Below the pieces are notes generated by a model. The model was not told the origin of the DNA. It did not search any database and saw nothing but the letters and a program-made list of their open reading frames with translations. A stretch of 22,181 bases of DNA from Lactobacillus sp. UBA5804 (GTDB lineage: Bacteria > Bacillota > Bacilli > Lactobacillales > Lactobacillaceae): positions 1 through 22,181 of the forward strand of contig DIDI01000016.1 in assembly GCA_002418055.1 (NCBI GenBank), read 5' to 3'. Positions within the stretch are counted from its first letter, which is position 1, and every line of letters begins with the position of its first letter. The position numbers and the translations under genes were made by a program. Below are positions 21,893 through 22,181 of this stretch, in pieces.

Positions 21893-21903
21893 GGAGAATT
21901 TGG

Positions 21904-22181
21904 ATGACCAAAATAGATGAACAGCGGTCAGTGGCAAGTGAACCAACTACCGATTTACGTACCCAACTGTCAAATAAAAACAACGCTTATGTTTTTCAGC
22001 TGCAAAAAGAATTAGAGTTACAAGGTTCATTAACAACTGAAGCCGCTCAAGCGCGGGTGACCGCTTTATTACCTGAGATTTTGACCGCGCAGCGCCGTGG
22101 TCAAACTGCGCGTGCGCTTTATTTAGGGACGCCCAAGCAAGCAGCAGCGCGCTTGCTGCATCCCGAATTAGATCAGCCAGC
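21904..22181 (+). CDS. DUF1129 membrane protein (N-terminal part)
   Basis: The first 92 residues of a gene that runs off the right edge. The cytoplasmic N-terminus contains LRTQLSNKNNAYVFQLQKEL, then LPEILTAQRRGQTARALYLGTPKQAAARLL, which matches the soluble N-terminal region of DUF1129 proteins of lactobacilli and enterococci. Full members continue with several membrane helices not seen here. AGGGAGAATTTGG precedes ATG 21904, eleven bases after ychF, so it is the last visible member of the same operon. No function is known to me. Confidence 0.85.
   Translation, partial: MTKIDEQRSVASEPTTDLRTQLSNKNNAYVFQLQKELELQGSLTTEAAQARVTALLPEILTAQRRGQTARALYLGTPKQAAARLLHPELDQP

Noticed and set aside
1..22181. 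CRISPR array, insertion sequence, prophage or riboswitch
   Set aside because: No regularly spaced repeats, transposase or phage genes, and no leader long enough or with recognisable riboswitch cores were seen.

Overview
The window looks like a chromosomal segment of a low-to-mid GC Gram-positive bacterium of the family Lactobacillaceae. The evidence is the block rsmG-noc-parA-parB-DUF951-ychF-DUF1129, a lactococcal/lactobacillar-type PepN, a C69 dipeptidase, an APF-like cell-wall protein, strong AGGAGG-type ribosome binding sites, and a tRNA without an encoded CCA. I cannot name the species. All intergenic gaps are under about 190 bases, and I see no insertion sequence, prophage or CRISPR array.

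Left part (1-7867): the 5' portion of an MdtG-like MFS exporter runs leftward off the window, divergent from an unknown six-helix membrane protein. Next come a short secreted APF-like protein (minus), aminopeptidase N, an L,D-transpeptidase (minus), a DUF4931 HIT-fold protein, tRNA-Val(UAC), and a shrunken protein that reads like both ends of a GH29 alpha-L-fucosidase without its catalytic core. Convergent pairs here share bidirectional hairpin terminators.

Middle (7930-12802): yaaA is followed by a three-gene operon (TetR regulator, FtsX-like permease, ABC ATPase) that matches the hrtRBA heme-sensing and heme-efflux system of Lactococcus. Gene order, two TGACA-N3-TGTCA operators over the promoter, and two histidines at the expected heme-ligand places all agree. 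A convergent C69 dipeptidase and a divergent small acidic protein share a mirrored promoter.

Redox and flavin part (12956-16576): a TetR regulator with a large dyad in its leader, two tandem NADPH-dependent FMN reductase paralogues (one with an altered flavin motif), a PTP-like tyrosine phosphatase, and an overlapping apbE-type FAD:protein FMN transferase. This suggests flavin handling or flavinylation, but no obvious flavinylated target is inside the window.

Right part (16622-22181): cvpA points left. The chromosome-maintenance operon runs right: rsmG, noc (nucleoid occlusion), parA/soj, parB/spo0J, DUF951, ychF and the start of a DUF1129 membrane protein. Genes are tightly spaced or overlapping and are probably co-transcribed from a promoter upstream of rsmG.

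The best candidates for a second look are the heme-efflux operon with its paired operators, the fucosidase-derived remnant protein, the asymmetric flavin-reductase pair next to apbE, and the dyad in the leader of the second TetR gene. Homology statements are from memory of the families; no search was run.
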